NCBI GenBank assembly: GCA_903882965.1
Contig: CAIRZD010000130.1
Span: 23,305 to 87,304 of the forward strand
Origin: an uncultured Bacteroidota bacterium
GTDB lineage: Bacteria > Bacteroidota > Bacteroidia > Chitinophagales > Chitinophagaceae
Length of the DNA stretch: 64,000 nt
Direction: 5' to 3'
The notes under the pieces were generated by a model that saw only the letters and a program-made list of their open reading frames with translations, did no database searches and was not told the origin of the DNA. Of this stretch, positions 1-11,625 are shown piece after piece. Both the position numbers and the translations under genes were made by a program. Numbering within the stretch: the first letter of the stretch is position 1; each line of letters begins with the position of its first letter.

Positions 1-851
1 TCAGTGCCTATTTCCTTCATTTCATCGGGAAGGTAATAGTGCATATCGCCTGAGATCTTTCCTTTTTTAAAGTCGAAACCGGAAGTAAAGGCTGCATCTT
101 TCCATAGGGCACCGGATAGTGAAACGCCACTGCCGGAAACATTACTGCCATACTGGTCCATAAGTTGTCCGTAGTTAAGCCAGAAGGTGATATCGTGGCC
201 TTCTGATTCGAGGACAGAAAAGTGGGGGTTAGTAATTATTGAATTATCTTTTGCTACGTTGAAAGCATTATCCATTTCGGCTGAGAGGCCGGCAACATCC
301 TCCATAGGTTTATCAATAATCCCCGAGCTACTTCTATCCAATTGGCTATAATCTGTAGGTATTGACAGGACGTTAATGATCACTAACAGCTTATTGTTCC
401 AACCTACAAACATATCCCTGCCAAGGCTTGTTTCTTTATGGTCACCGTGTTGTTTTATTATTGCCTGTGGAAACACTTGTTTGACGTATGTTTCCCATAG
501 GCCGGCATCAGAAAGGGGCACCAAGCCTGTGATGATGTTGCCTCCTTTGAATCGAGTGTCTGGTTTTACATAAACATAAAGGGTATTTGAAAGGTCGATG
601 CCGGCCTTTTCGATACCATTCATAGCATCCTTAGTACTTTTTTCGGGAATGCGTTTTTGCATTTCCTGAAATAGCTTGCTGCCTGTTATCATATTCCAGG
701 CAATTTTTTTGCCTAGTGATTTAAGGTTAATGCCTGCTACCGCTACAGCATCTTTAGGTATATAGCGCGCATGATCCGGTATTTTGCTGCAAGCACTAAA
801 CAGTGCTGCAGCAAGCAAAGCAAATAAGGTAATGCGCGGGAAATGCTGCAT
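1..851 (-). CDS. DUF4836-like lipoprotein, partial (C-terminus beyond left edge)
   Basis: Open minus frame from ATG at 851 to window edge; MQHFPRITLFALLAAALFSACSKIPDHARYIPKDAVAVAGINLKSLGKKI..., lipobox-like LFSAC. Confidence 0.6.
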   Translation of the reverse strand, partial: MQHFPRITLFALLAAALFSACSKIPDHARYIPKDAVAVAGINLKSLGKKIAWNMITGSKLFQEMQKRIPEKSTKDAMNGIEKAGIDLSNTLYVYVKPDTRFKGGNIITGLVPLSDAGLWETYVKQVFPQAIIKQHGDHKETSLGRDMFVGWNNKLLVIINVLSIPTDYSQLDRSSSGIIDKPMEDVAGLSAEMDNAFNVAKDNSIITNPHFSVLESEGHDITFWLNYGQLMDQYGSNVSGSGVSLSGALWKDAAFTSGFDFKKGKISGDMHYYLPDEMKEIGT

Positions 852-868
852 ATGACTACTCTAATTTA

Positions 869-1306
869 TTAAAACGGTAAGTCGTCAATTGTTTCGGGTG
901 ATGGATTGAAATTTGGTGCAGCATTATAATTGTTCCCACCGGCCTGATTGCCACTGTTATTGTTATATGCAGGAGCTGCCTGATTACTGTTGCTGGTATT
1001 TGTAGCCCCGGTAGCACTTTCTACTCTCCATGCATCGAGGTTGGTGATATACTTGGTTAGCCCGTCTTTCTTATCAACGTAAGAATTGCCTTTTATGTTG
1101 AAGCTTACTTTTACGATGTCTCCTTCTTTAAAGCGGTCTATGATATCTGTTTTGGTTTGCACCAATTGCAGTTTTGCGAAGTTGGTGTAAATGTTACCAT
1201 TGATCTCTTCAGCTAATTCAATCACAAATTCGCGCTTCTTAAATTTTTCGCTTACTTGCTGTGCATCATACTTTACAAGTAGTTTTCCGGTTACTTCTAA
1301 ACTCAT
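869..1306 (-). CDS. DUF3127-family protein with SSB-like acidic C-terminal tip
   Basis: MSLEVTGKLLVKYDAQQVSEKFKKREFVIEL...; Asn/Ala-rich linker and C-terminal DDLPF. Confidence 0.8.
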   Translation of the reverse strand: MSLEVTGKLLVKYDAQQVSEKFKKREFVIELAEEINGNIYTNFAKLQLVQTKTDIIDRFKEGDIVKVSFNIKGNSYVDKKDGLTKYITNLDAWRVESATGATNTSNSNQAAPAYNNNSGNQAGGNNYNAAPNFNPSPETIDDLPF

Positions 1307-1369
1307 TTTAGTAAAATTTAATTATAAAACAATAAAAACAAAGATAAGGATACTTGCGATGAAGATAAT

Positions 1370-1406
1370 AAAAAAAGTGTCCCGAATATTCGGGACACTT
1401 TTTTTT
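1370..1406. terminator. Bidirectional rho-independent terminator
   Basis: Perfect palindrome GTGTCCCGAATATTCGGGACAC (1377-1398) flanked by A7 and T-run. Confidence 0.85.
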
Positions 1407-1418
1407 GATGAATTTTGG

Positions 1419-1493
1419 GGAGACTGATGGGGTTCGAACCCACGACCCTCAGAACCACAATCTGATGCTCTAACCAGCTGAGCTACAACCTCC
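1419..1493 (-). tRNA. tRNA-His (anticodon GTG)
   Basis: Cloverleaf readable on minus strand: GGAGGTTGTAGCTCAGCTGGTTAGAGCATCAGATTGTGGTTCTGAGGGTCGTGGGTTCGAACCCCATCAGTCTCC; G-1:C73 pair typical of tRNA-His; CCA not encoded. Confidence 0.93.
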
Positions 1494-1674
1494 GTGTTAA
1501 AAACGGACGGCAAAGGTAATATTTTTTTTGTTAACCTCACACTTCATTCCTGTTTTTAATATGGATACATTATAATCGGATGCAGGCAGGCTATATGTCA
1601 AATACATATCAGCCTGAAAGAAATAGCTGAATTATCATTTTTGGTGTAATGAAAAAAACCTATTATTGCCGTGT

Positions 1675-2568
1675 ATGAGGGCCTTATTTCTCACATTAGT
1701 CATTATCCATTGTACCCAATTCAATGTAATTGGGCAAACAAAGCCGATCACGCTCACAGGTAAGCTTGTTATGGCAACCGGGGAGGTATTTCCGTATAAA
1801 GTAGTGCTTACAGATTCAGGTGATGTGGTAAAAGGGTACTCTATTACATACAAAGAGCCCGATGACACCAAAGCTACAATACGCGGGATACTAGACCGGC
1901 ATATGCGCACGCTGAACTTTAAAGAAAAGGAGATCGTTTATTCGCATAATGTAAGTACAAAAGCATTTATGTGCCTGGTAAATGCCAGCCTGGAAAACGT
2001 GCATGAGGCGGGAGGTAGTGTGCTGAAAGGCTCTATTACGAGCCGGGAAAAAGACAATACTGCCTGCACTGAGGGTGAGATCATTTTTGATAATGACAAG
2101 GAGTTACAAAATTTGTTTGCCTATCATGAGCATTTCGATACGGTTATTTCCATGAAAAAAAGAGTACGGGAACCAGAGACAGTGAACGCAACACCAGAAC
2201 AGAGAGTACAAGAGCCATTAGTAACCGATAAGGTTACTGCCGGTATGGAAAAATTGTATGAATGGCATTCAGACACAATTATTATAGATATATGGGACGG
2301 GGGTAATGTAGATGGCGACCGGGTAACTTTGAATTTTAATGGTAAAACGTATCTTTCCAATTATACCTTGGTAAAAGAAAAAAAGCAGTTGCATATTCCG
2401 ATAACCGGGACTGATATTAAAACAATTACCATTTTTGCTGAAAATGAGGGATCTGAGCCACCCAACACTGCCAGCATTACCCTCACGGACGGAATTCTAA
2501 AATATAATATACTCGCATATAATAAAAAGGGTGATGCCGCATTAATCAGGGTAAAGAAAGTAGATTAG
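1675..2568 (+). CDS. Hypothetical secreted protein
   Basis: ORF; ATG at 1675 gives signal peptide MRALFLTLVIIHCTQFNVIGQ. Confidence 0.7.
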   Translation: MRALFLTLVIIHCTQFNVIGQTKPITLTGKLVMATGEVFPYKVVLTDSGDVVKGYSITYKEPDDTKATIRGILDRHMRTLNFKEKEIVYSHNVSTKAFMCLVNASLENVHEAGGSVLKGSITSREKDNTACTEGEIIFDNDKELQNLFAYHEHFDTVISMKKRVREPETVNATPEQRVQEPLVTDKVTAGMEKLYEWHSDTIIIDIWDGGNVDGDRVTLNFNGKTYLSNYTLVKEKKQLHIPITGTDIKTITIFAENEGSEPPNTASITLTDGILKYNILAYNKKGDAALIRVKKVD

Positions 2569-2613
2569 GGAATAGCAGGTTAAATGGTTAAAATATTAAA
2601 AAAAAAGAGTGTA

Positions 2614-2910
2614 TCAACTTTTCTTCTTTTCAATAACATCGCTTACGGCCAGTACTAGTTGATATGGAAGAGTGCTATCTTCTTCATTTACAATGTCATA
2701 TCTCCCCAACGGCGACCAGGCCATGTAGAAGCGGGGATATCCTTTAATATTAACTTCATAGTACATACCGTCTTTACGTAATTGCGATATGATGACGGCA
2801 AGCATTGTTTTTTTATCAAAAACTATTTGCTTTGAGAAGCTGTTAGACACGCAGCAAAGTACGGTAAAATGTAGCATATCGGAGTAGAAATGACATTTTA
2901 TCAAAATCAA
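2614..2910 (-). CDS. Hypothetical small protein (start uncertain)
   Basis: 98-aa ORF in an otherwise empty interval; plausible internal start MLAVIISQLRKDGMYYEVNIKG. Confidence 0.45.
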   Translation of the reverse strand: MILIKCHFYSDMLHFTVLCCVSNSFSKQIVFDKKTMLAVIISQLRKDGMYYEVNIKGYPRFYMAWSPLGRYDIVNEEDSTLPYQLVLAVSDVIEKKKS

Positions 2911-3030
2911 ATTTTAAGAATTACCAACGTTTTTTAGTTTTAATCCGTCTTATTAGTTAGTATCGATACTTATATTATTTAGTAATTCATCACCCAAAAT
3001 TGGTTTCATAAGTCACTAAAAAACTCTAAA

Positions 3031-3345
3031 ATGAACATCGGAATAGCTATTAAGTCAATACGGAAGAAACTTTCTATCACACAATATGAACTGGCGGAAA
3101 AGTGCGAGTTATCACAAACGTCATTATCACAAATAGAAACCGGCGTAAAACGCCCAAGCCAAAGGACCATTTCAAAAGTATGCGCAGTATTAGACATACC
3201 AGAATCTATTATATATATTGTGGCAATGCAGGAAGATGATGTACCACCAAGCAAAAAAGATGTATATGAATTGGTATACCCTTCCATAAAAAGCCTCGCC
3301 CTGCAAATGGTAAGTTCTGAGCATATGGCTTTAGTTGTGGCATAA
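3031..3345 (+). CDS. XRE-family helix-turn-helix regulator
   Basis: IRKKLSITQYELAEKCELSQTSLSQIETGVKRPSQRTISKVCAVLDI is a canonical XRE HTH. Confidence 0.85.
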   Translation: MNIGIAIKSIRKKLSITQYELAEKCELSQTSLSQIETGVKRPSQRTISKVCAVLDIPESIIYIVAMQEDDVPPSKKDVYELVYPSIKSLALQMVSSEHMALVVA

Positions 3346-3453
3346 TGATAATGCGTACCTTGCATTATTAAGTACCTTAAAGCAATTCTTCTTTCATAGA
3401 TGCGTATTTAATTGTTTTGTATTACTATTGTAATGAATAGTAATACAAAACCT

Positions 3454-5106
3454 ATGAATAATATTCGCTACTATCCCGCTCTCTTATTATGCTTTTATTT
3501 TTCACTTGGGTATGCCCAGGGAAAAAAATATGATGTAAGTGCTCCAATAGATCTGCGTGAAACGGGAGTAAATAAAGTGCTTTGCATGAAAAATGGCAAT
3601 ACTATACTTTTTCATTTTGAACTTGAACCCGCAAAGTCTGTTATTGTAAAAATTTTTGATAGCACACACAAGGAAATAGCGAGCAAGAAGCAACTCTTCA
3701 GGTTATTTGATGTAAGAAAAATTAACGAGGCAGTATTCAAAGGGCTGTTTGAGATTAATGGAGAAGCCGTTTTATTTATCCAGCAGGAACATCTTAGTAA
3801 TACAGGCTTGATTAGGTTACGTTTCAATGCTACAGATGGAAGCGTAATTGAAGAAGAGCAGGCGGGGAAGTCGCCTAGTATGACGAAGCGCACAAGATTT
3901 GATGTAATGAAAAATAAGGATGAGGACAGTTATGCAATCCTTTTCTGTACAGATTCAAGAGAGTTTCTGGAGTGCAAAGTTTATGTAGCGTATTATAATA
4001 ACAGGCACGAGGGAATAAGAGAAGTGCCGATAGAAGTGGACCGGAAAAAGTATGATTATCTTGATGTTGTAGGTGCTGAGTGGCAATCCAGTGGCATCAA
4101 TATTACTCTCAGTCTTTTTAAACTTATAGAAAATGGTACAGCTGGCGATTTATCTTCGGCGCCAATTTATGACCATCATTTAGCTATGTATTATATTCCT
4201 AAGGGAAGCTCAACGGCCTACTCTGCTGCAGCCCATTTATCAACCGAAACCTATCCTTTGTATACCAATTACACGTATAATCCATTTGCGAAATCACTGA
4301 ACATATTGCTTTTAAGCTATAGGGCTGTTAATTACAAATATGGGTATACATGGCTTCCGGCAGCGATAATACAGCATCTTTTGTTTAAAATAGATGAAAG
4401 TAGCATGACCGCCGATTCTAAATGGATAAAGAACAAGTCGGCAAATGACTTCTTAAAGCAAGAGCGGGATTCAGGTGCATATTATGAAGGGTTGCCCATA
4501 AATATGTTTACGATGGAAACAGGGCTTTCTACAGTCATTTCCGAATCCTATTCGAGGTATCCGGAAATTGAAACAAGGGTGAGGATTAACAGATTTACTT
4601 ACTTTGGCGATATTGGGATCACACAGTATGATGATGATGGTAACGAAATATGGGGCACTGTATTGCCCATGCGGCAAACGCTGAAAAGCTACAATCATTA
4701 TTATGATCCGTATGAATTATCAAAAAAAGGGCAATCGCAGGAATTCTTCGGGGACTTGCCGGATGCGGTAAATGAACGACAACTCGTCTCCATAAATTCT
4801 TATTATCACGATAAAAATTTCTACATCATATTTAACGACAATAAAAAGAACTTCAATAACAGTCTGGCGCGTCCCGGGGATACTGTATGCAATTTCAACT
4901 TTACAAATACCTGCTATTATAAAATGGACAGGAAAAAGGAAGTCACAAAGCATTACCTGTTTGGTGAACCGGAAGCTAATGAATATAAATGCAGTTTTAT
5001 AGAAGGCGCTGATTTTGACGAAAAGAGAGGAACATATGCATCATTGGTGCAGTATAAAAAGGGAGATGAAACTTCGCTATGCATGGCGTGGGGCAAATTA
5101 GATTAA
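3454..5106 (+). CDS. Hypothetical secreted protein
   Basis: Long ORF; signal peptide MNNIRYYPALLLCFYFSLGYAQ from ATG at 3454. Confidence 0.7.
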   Translation: MNNIRYYPALLLCFYFSLGYAQGKKYDVSAPIDLRETGVNKVLCMKNGNTILFHFELEPAKSVIVKIFDSTHKEIASKKQLFRLFDVRKINEAVFKGLFEINGEAVLFIQQEHLSNTGLIRLRFNATDGSVIEEEQAGKSPSMTKRTRFDVMKNKDEDSYAILFCTDSREFLECKVYVAYYNNRHEGIREVPIEVDRKKYDYLDVVGAEWQSSGINITLSLFKLIENGTAGDLSSAPIYDHHLAMYYIPKGSSTAYSAAAHLSTETYPLYTNYTYNPFAKSLNILLLSYRAVNYKYGYTWLPAAIIQHLLFKIDESSMTADSKWIKNKSANDFLKQERDSGAYYEGLPINMFTMETGLSTVISESYSRYPEIETRVRINRFTYFGDIGITQYDDDGNEIWGTVLPMRQTLKSYNHYYDPYELSKKGQSQEFFGDLPDAVNERQLVSINSYYHDKNFYIIFNDNKKNFNNSLARPGDTVCNFNFTNTCYYKMDRKKEVTKHYLFGEPEANEYKCSFIEGADFDEKRGTYASLVQYKKGDETSLCMAWGKLD

Positions 5107-5134
5107 CCTAATTCCCTGATATGGTTTCCTTCCT

Positions 5135-5422
5135 CTATTTGATGGCGATACCAATTATGCCGCTTATGTTGCGGGCAAGTGTTATTATTTTCTCTGCAAA
5201 ACCCATGTTATGAGCAATGCTTGGAGGTATAGCCGCAGGGTTATTTGCTTCCGGTGTTTGAGGTGAAGTAATATTGCTCATGACCGTTATAGGGTTGCTG
5301 CTTTTTACTTTGTTGTTTACATCATCCCAATTAAAAGCGAGCATCAATACTACATAAAGAAGCATTGACCACAACATAGATTTTGCAATAAATACAAACC
5401 GCTTTTTGAATACGGGTTTCAT
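5135..5422 (-). CDS. Hypothetical small membrane protein
   Basis: 95-aa ORF with N-terminal hydrophobic helix SMLWSMLLYVVLMLAF. Confidence 0.5.
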   Translation of the reverse strand: MKPVFKKRFVFIAKSMLWSMLLYVVLMLAFNWDDVNNKVKSSNPITVMSNITSPQTPEANNPAAIPPSIAHNMGFAEKIITLARNISGIIGIAIK

Positions 5423-5545
5423 ATGCAGTGTTTTTATAAGTATGTAAAGTTAAGGGAGGATCAGCATACATTCAAAAAAATATTTAGATGGGGTTGTTGA
5501 TTGGTCAGGCGTAGTTTTAACATTATACACAAACGATTAATCCCG

Positions 5546-5553
5546 TAAATTTG
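5546..5553 (+). promoter_or_regulatory. Bacteroidota -7 box (TAAATTTG) 6 nt before ATG
   Basis: Matches TAnnTTTG. Confidence 0.45.
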
Positions 5554-5559
5554 CTTTAT

Positions 5560-7698
5560 ATGAGAGGTTTCACGAAACAGTATTGCAATATTATCTTATG
5601 CGCTTTGTTTCTACTTGGTTGTTGGGATAATGTAAATGCAGCTATCCCCCCATGTTCCGGACCACCTGTGGTTGCTGCTATTAATGGAACAGACAGTTTG
5701 TGTATTGGGTATTCAGTTACATTATCAGATAATACTTCGGGTGGCATATGGTCAAGCAGCAATACAGGTATTGCGGTAGTAAACACTAGTGGCGTTGTGA
5801 CAGGGATGGCAACAGGTGTTGATACTGTGAAATATTCAGTAACTAATAGTTGCGGCACTACCACCGTAACGAAAATTATCCAGGTTGTATCCTTATCCCT
5901 TGCAGGTATATCCGGTCCTGACACGGTATGTGAAGCTTCGTCAATAACTTTAAATAATACTACTTCAGGTGGCAACTGGAGCAGTAGTAACAGTATCGTG
6001 GCCGTTGTGGATTCAACGAGCGGAATTATTACCGGGGTATCCGGCGGCGTTGTTATCATAAGCTACACACTACCATCCGGCTGTTTTGTTACCAAATGGA
6101 TTGTTGTAAACCCCATATCGCAGATCACAGGGAGTGCAGCAATTTGTGTTGGTGTCACGGGCCTTTTCAGTGACCTTTCAACAGGTGGCACCTGGAACAG
6201 CAGCAATACTACTGTAGCGACTATTAATGAAAGTACAGGCTCATCGCAGGCCATTGCACCCGGTGAAACAATGATAACCTACACTATCCCTAATGGTTGC
6301 AGCAGAAGGGTATTGCTTACCGTTAATCCCCTGCCTCCAAATTATTATGTATTTGGTGGTGGTGATTATTGTGCAGGTACATCAGGGGCGACAATAGGGC
6401 TTAATGGCTCTGATACAGGTATCAATTATTCATTGTATGACGGCACGGCGTTTGTTGATTCTCTTCATGGTACCGGCAGTTCACTTTTCTACGGCCCGTA
6501 TACGGCAGCGGGAACGTACCAGATATATGGTGTAAATATTGCTACAGGATGTAGTAACCGTATGTCGGGTATTGCAACTATTGGTGTAATACCGGATAAT
6601 GTACCTTCTGTAAGTATTACCACCGGTGTTGGCGACACTGTATGTGTGTTGGCAAACACTACTTTTACAGCATTACCTGTAGACGCGGGCGCATCTCCTT
6701 ATTACCAGTGGTACGTGAACAGTGCCAGCATGGGCACCGGTGTTACATACAGCTACGTACCTGCTAACGGAGATGTGGTTTCGGTTGTTATTTTCAGTGA
6801 TGCAGTTTGCGCGATTCCCAGTACTGCAACCAGTGCCATGACCATGACGACGATACCGAGAGTTTCGCCATCGATAAGCCTTTCTGTAACCCCCGCAGAT
6901 ACTGTGTGTGAATATGTACCGGCAACTATCATTCCTGCACCGGTTTATGGTGGGCCCACGCCTACATACAGGTGGATAAAGAATGGCTACACTGCAGCTA
7001 TTGGACCCGTATATACTTATGTGCCTGCCAATGGGGATAATATACTGTGCTCTATGTATAGCAGTTATGAATGCCTCATTACAGATTCGGTTTACAGCAC
7101 CAATAATATTAACATGACCGTTGTACCGTTGCTGATACCCACTGTAACTGTTACTGCACATCCGGGCGATACCATAACACAAGGTAATAGTGATACACTT
7201 GTGGCAAAGGTCGTGAATGGCGGAACGTCGCTGGCTTATCAGTGGGAAATAAACGGTATAGCTGTTCCCGGTGCCACAAACGATACATTTACCAGTAGTA
7301 ATTTTTCCGGCATTGATACCGTGGCCTGCGTAGTGACTAGCACCAGTTTTTGCGGAGGAGAACCGGCAATTGCTTATATAGTGATCAGGGATACAGATAC
7401 TGTGAGCCATTTGGGAATTGAAATGTTTTCGTCTTCCGGGGAAGAAGTTAGAATAGTGCCTAATCCTAACAAAGGAGTATTTACCATTAACGATACATTT
7501 ATTTCTGTTGCCAACGAAGCTACTGTGGAGATAGCAGATGTATTAGGGCAAATGGTTTATAGGCGAGTTATTCCACTGCAAAAAGGAAAATTGAATGCGC
7601 AGATAGATATGGATGAGCAGTTGGTAAATGGGGTTTATCTGATTCGTATCACAGCTAATGGAGCTGGTGTGTTTAGCAGGGTTACATTGACCAGGTAA
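5560..7698 (+). CDS. Ig-like-repeat secreted protein with T9SS type A sorting domain
   Basis: Repeated GG.WSSSN...V...GVVTG Ig-like motif; C-terminal VPNPNKGVFTI...DVLGQMVYRR...GVYLIRI. Confidence 0.85.
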   Translation: MRGFTKQYCNIILCALFLLGCWDNVNAAIPPCSGPPVVAAINGTDSLCIGYSVTLSDNTSGGIWSSSNTGIAVVNTSGVVTGMATGVDTVKYSVTNSCGTTTVTKIIQVVSLSLAGISGPDTVCEASSITLNNTTSGGNWSSSNSIVAVVDSTSGIITGVSGGVVIISYTLPSGCFVTKWIVVNPISQITGSAAICVGVTGLFSDLSTGGTWNSSNTTVATINESTGSSQAIAPGETMITYTIPNGCSRRVLLTVNPLPPNYYVFGGGDYCAGTSGATIGLNGSDTGINYSLYDGTAFVDSLHGTGSSLFYGPYTAAGTYQIYGVNIATGCSNRMSGIATIGVIPDNVPSVSITTGVGDTVCVLANTTFTALPVDAGASPYYQWYVNSASMGTGVTYSYVPANGDVVSVVIFSDAVCAIPSTATSAMTMTTIPRVSPSISLSVTPADTVCEYVPATIIPAPVYGGPTPTYRWIKNGYTAAIGPVYTYVPANGDNILCSMYSSYECLITDSVYSTNNINMTVVPLLIPTVTVTAHPGDTITQGNSDTLVAKVVNGGTSLAYQWEINGIAVPGATNDTFTSSNFSGIDTVACVVTSTSFCGGEPAIAYIVIRDTDTVSHLGIEMFSSSGEEVRIVPNPNKGVFTINDTFISVANEATVEIADVLGQMVYRRVIPLQKGKLNAQIDMDEQLVNGVYLIRITANGAGVFSRVTLTR

Positions 7699-7717
7699 AG
7701 GCAATTGCTATTAGAAT

Positions 7718-7751
7718 AAAAAAGCCCCGACTATTACATCGGGGCTTTTTG
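7718..7751. terminator. Bidirectional terminator
   Basis: AGCCCCGA-N8-TCGGGGCT flanked by A-run and T-run. Confidence 0.85.
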
Positions 7752-7771
7752 TATCTATTGAACTTTTTATT

Positions 7772-9777
<2,006 letters not shown>

Positions 9778-9814
9778 AGTTATTAATTTTTAATTTTTAC
9801 TAATTAGTGTTTGG

Positions 9815-9841
9815 TTTTCACTCGTAACTGAGGAGTGCATT
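9815..9841 (-). promoter_or_regulatory. CIRCE-like inverted repeat upstream of groES
   Basis: CACTC-N9-GAGTG (9819-9837); core of TTAGCACTC-N9-GAGTGCTAA, outer bases degenerate. Confidence 0.45.
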
Positions 9842-10038
9842 TTCTATGCCATTTGCAGGCGGGTTGCAAATCTCGCTATTTTGGCAGAAAAATTGCTATT
9901 TTTTCTATTATTAGGTGTATATTTTGGCAGAAAGTCTTTATTGTCTAAAATAATTATATATCCCATTTTGACAGTAGCATTGCTTACTTTACTTTTACCA
10001 GAACAATCTTCAATTATAATAATAAAATCAATAATATT

Positions 10039-10512
10039 ATGCCAATACAAGTAGGGCAAAAAGCTCCGGATTTCACACTCCGTGATAATGAGAAAAATAA
10101 GGTAACTCTGAGTGAGCAAAAAGGTAAGAATGTATTACTACTATTCTACCCCTTAGCTTTTACAAGCACCTGCACCAAAGAATTATGTGCTATGCGTGAT
10201 AATATAGCAACATATAATAATCTTAATGCACAGGTCTACGGGATATCAGTTGACTCTCTTTTTACGCAGGATAAATTTAAAAAAGAGCAGAACCTGAATT
10301 TCCCTTTACTCAGTGATTTTAATAAAGTAGCTTCACGGGCTTATGACAGCATTTATGAGCATTGGTTCAATGACATGGAAGGTGTATCAAAGCGCTCGGC
10401 TTTTGTGATAGATAAGGAAGGCATAGTGCGTTATGCGGAAGTTTTAGAGAATGCGTCAGAAATACCCAATTTCGATGCGATACAGCAATGTTTAAAGGAA
10501 ATAAATCATTAA
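10039..10512 (+). CDS. Peroxiredoxin (AhpC/TSA-redoxin family)
   Basis: VGQKAPDFTLRDNEKNKVTLSEQKGKNVLLLFYPLAFTSTCTKELCAMRD. Confidence 0.92.
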   Translation: MPIQVGQKAPDFTLRDNEKNKVTLSEQKGKNVLLLFYPLAFTSTCTKELCAMRDNIATYNNLNAQVYGISVDSLFTQDKFKKEQNLNFPLLSDFNKVASRAYDSIYEHWFNDMEGVSKRSAFVIDKEGIVRYAEVLENASEIPNFDAIQQCLKEINH

Positions 10513-10545
10513 TTTGCATTTAAATAAATCATAAAAAACAAACTC

Positions 10546-11544
10546 ATGAAGAAAATCTACTTACTGTTATTTGCCCTGGTAGCAGGGTGCACTGCTTTTG
10601 CACAGTCTAATGCAGGTATGGAAACATGGCGTAGCGGCAATTCTGGTACCGGTCCGATTGTTGCGATACATGCTCCCGACCAATGGTTTGGTTTTGATTC
10701 CCTTGTGATTGCCGAAGAAGAGGGGCTTTTACCATTATTTTTTGCAGGTTATATGCCTACTAATTTACATGCCCAGCTTTTTCAGGAAACCAGTATTGTA
10801 CATTCCGGTACTTCTTCAGCTAAGATAGTTACACTTAAGCAGGATACAATTGGCATGTTTGCCGGAATACTTTCAAACGCAAAGGCAAACTTAAATACAA
10901 CTGAGTTAATAGCTACCATGAACCTGGGGCAGTCATTAACATTAACCGGAGGCACACCCGTAACCGGAAGGATAGCTTCTGTAAGTGCCTGGGTTAGGTA
11001 TACTCCAGGTAAAGATAGTACAGGTGCCACCGGAATAGATAGCGGCACATTTGTGGTAACGGTGTATAGCCAGGTATCGGGGGTAGATTCTGCTGTAGGC
11101 ACTGTTACTATGAAAATAGGACCTACTGCAACATGGAGGCAGGTTACTGCACCTGTTGTTTATGCAGACTCAGTTGATGGTGCTGATACGGTACGCATCC
11201 AATTTGCAAGTAGTGGACAGATCGGCGCGTTGGATAGCAGCACACTTTATGTAGATGATGTTAGTATGACCTACCTGCCAAACGCTGTTAAAAATGTGAA
11301 TTTGCAAAATGATGTAAAAGTATACCCTAACCCAGCATCAGGAATATTGTACGTAGAAGGTGCTGATAATGCAGGAGCAAACTTCCGTTTATATGCAATG
11401 AATGGCCAGCTTGTCGCTAACAAAACATTGACCAGCAAGGATGCAATAGATATTTCAAACCTGTCTGATGGCGTGTATTTCTACACTATCTCTGATGTAA
11501 ATGGTAACACCACGCAGAGAGGAAAAGTAAGTGTGTTGAAATAA
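10546..11544 (+). CDS. T9SS type A sorting domain-containing secreted protein
   Basis: Signal peptide MKKIYLLLFALVAGCTAFAQ; C-terminal VKVYPNPASGILYVEG...LSDGVYFYTI. Confidence 0.85.
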   Translation: MKKIYLLLFALVAGCTAFAQSNAGMETWRSGNSGTGPIVAIHAPDQWFGFDSLVIAEEEGLLPLFFAGYMPTNLHAQLFQETSIVHSGTSSAKIVTLKQDTIGMFAGILSNAKANLNTTELIATMNLGQSLTLTGGTPVTGRIASVSAWVRYTPGKDSTGATGIDSGTFVVTVYSQVSGVDSAVGTVTMKIGPTATWRQVTAPVVYADSVDGADTVRIQFASSGQIGALDSSTLYVDDVSMTYLPNAVKNVNLQNDVKVYPNPASGILYVEGADNAGANFRLYAMNGQLVANKTLTSKDAIDISNLSDGVYFYTISDVNGNTTQRGKVSVLK

Positions 11545-11568
11545 GTAACTAATTCAGTATTTTATAAT

Positions 11569-11605
11569 AAAGAAATAGGGCACCTTTTGGTGCCCTATTT
11601 CTTTT
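11569..11605. terminator. Bidirectional terminator between convergent genes
   Basis: Perfect 16-bp arms AAAGAAATAGGGCACC-TTTT-GGTGCCCTATTTCTTT. Confidence 0.9.
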
Positions 11606-11625
11606 AGTATCGCAAGCAAGAGAGA

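Noticed and set aside
1322-1540. 72-aa minus ORF (VVAQLVRASDCGSEGRGFEPHQSPQ)
   Set aside because: Translation of the tRNA-His gene, a common false ORF.
6673-7410. 245-aa minus ORF
   Set aside because: Antisense to the Ig-like T9SS gene; no domain recognised.
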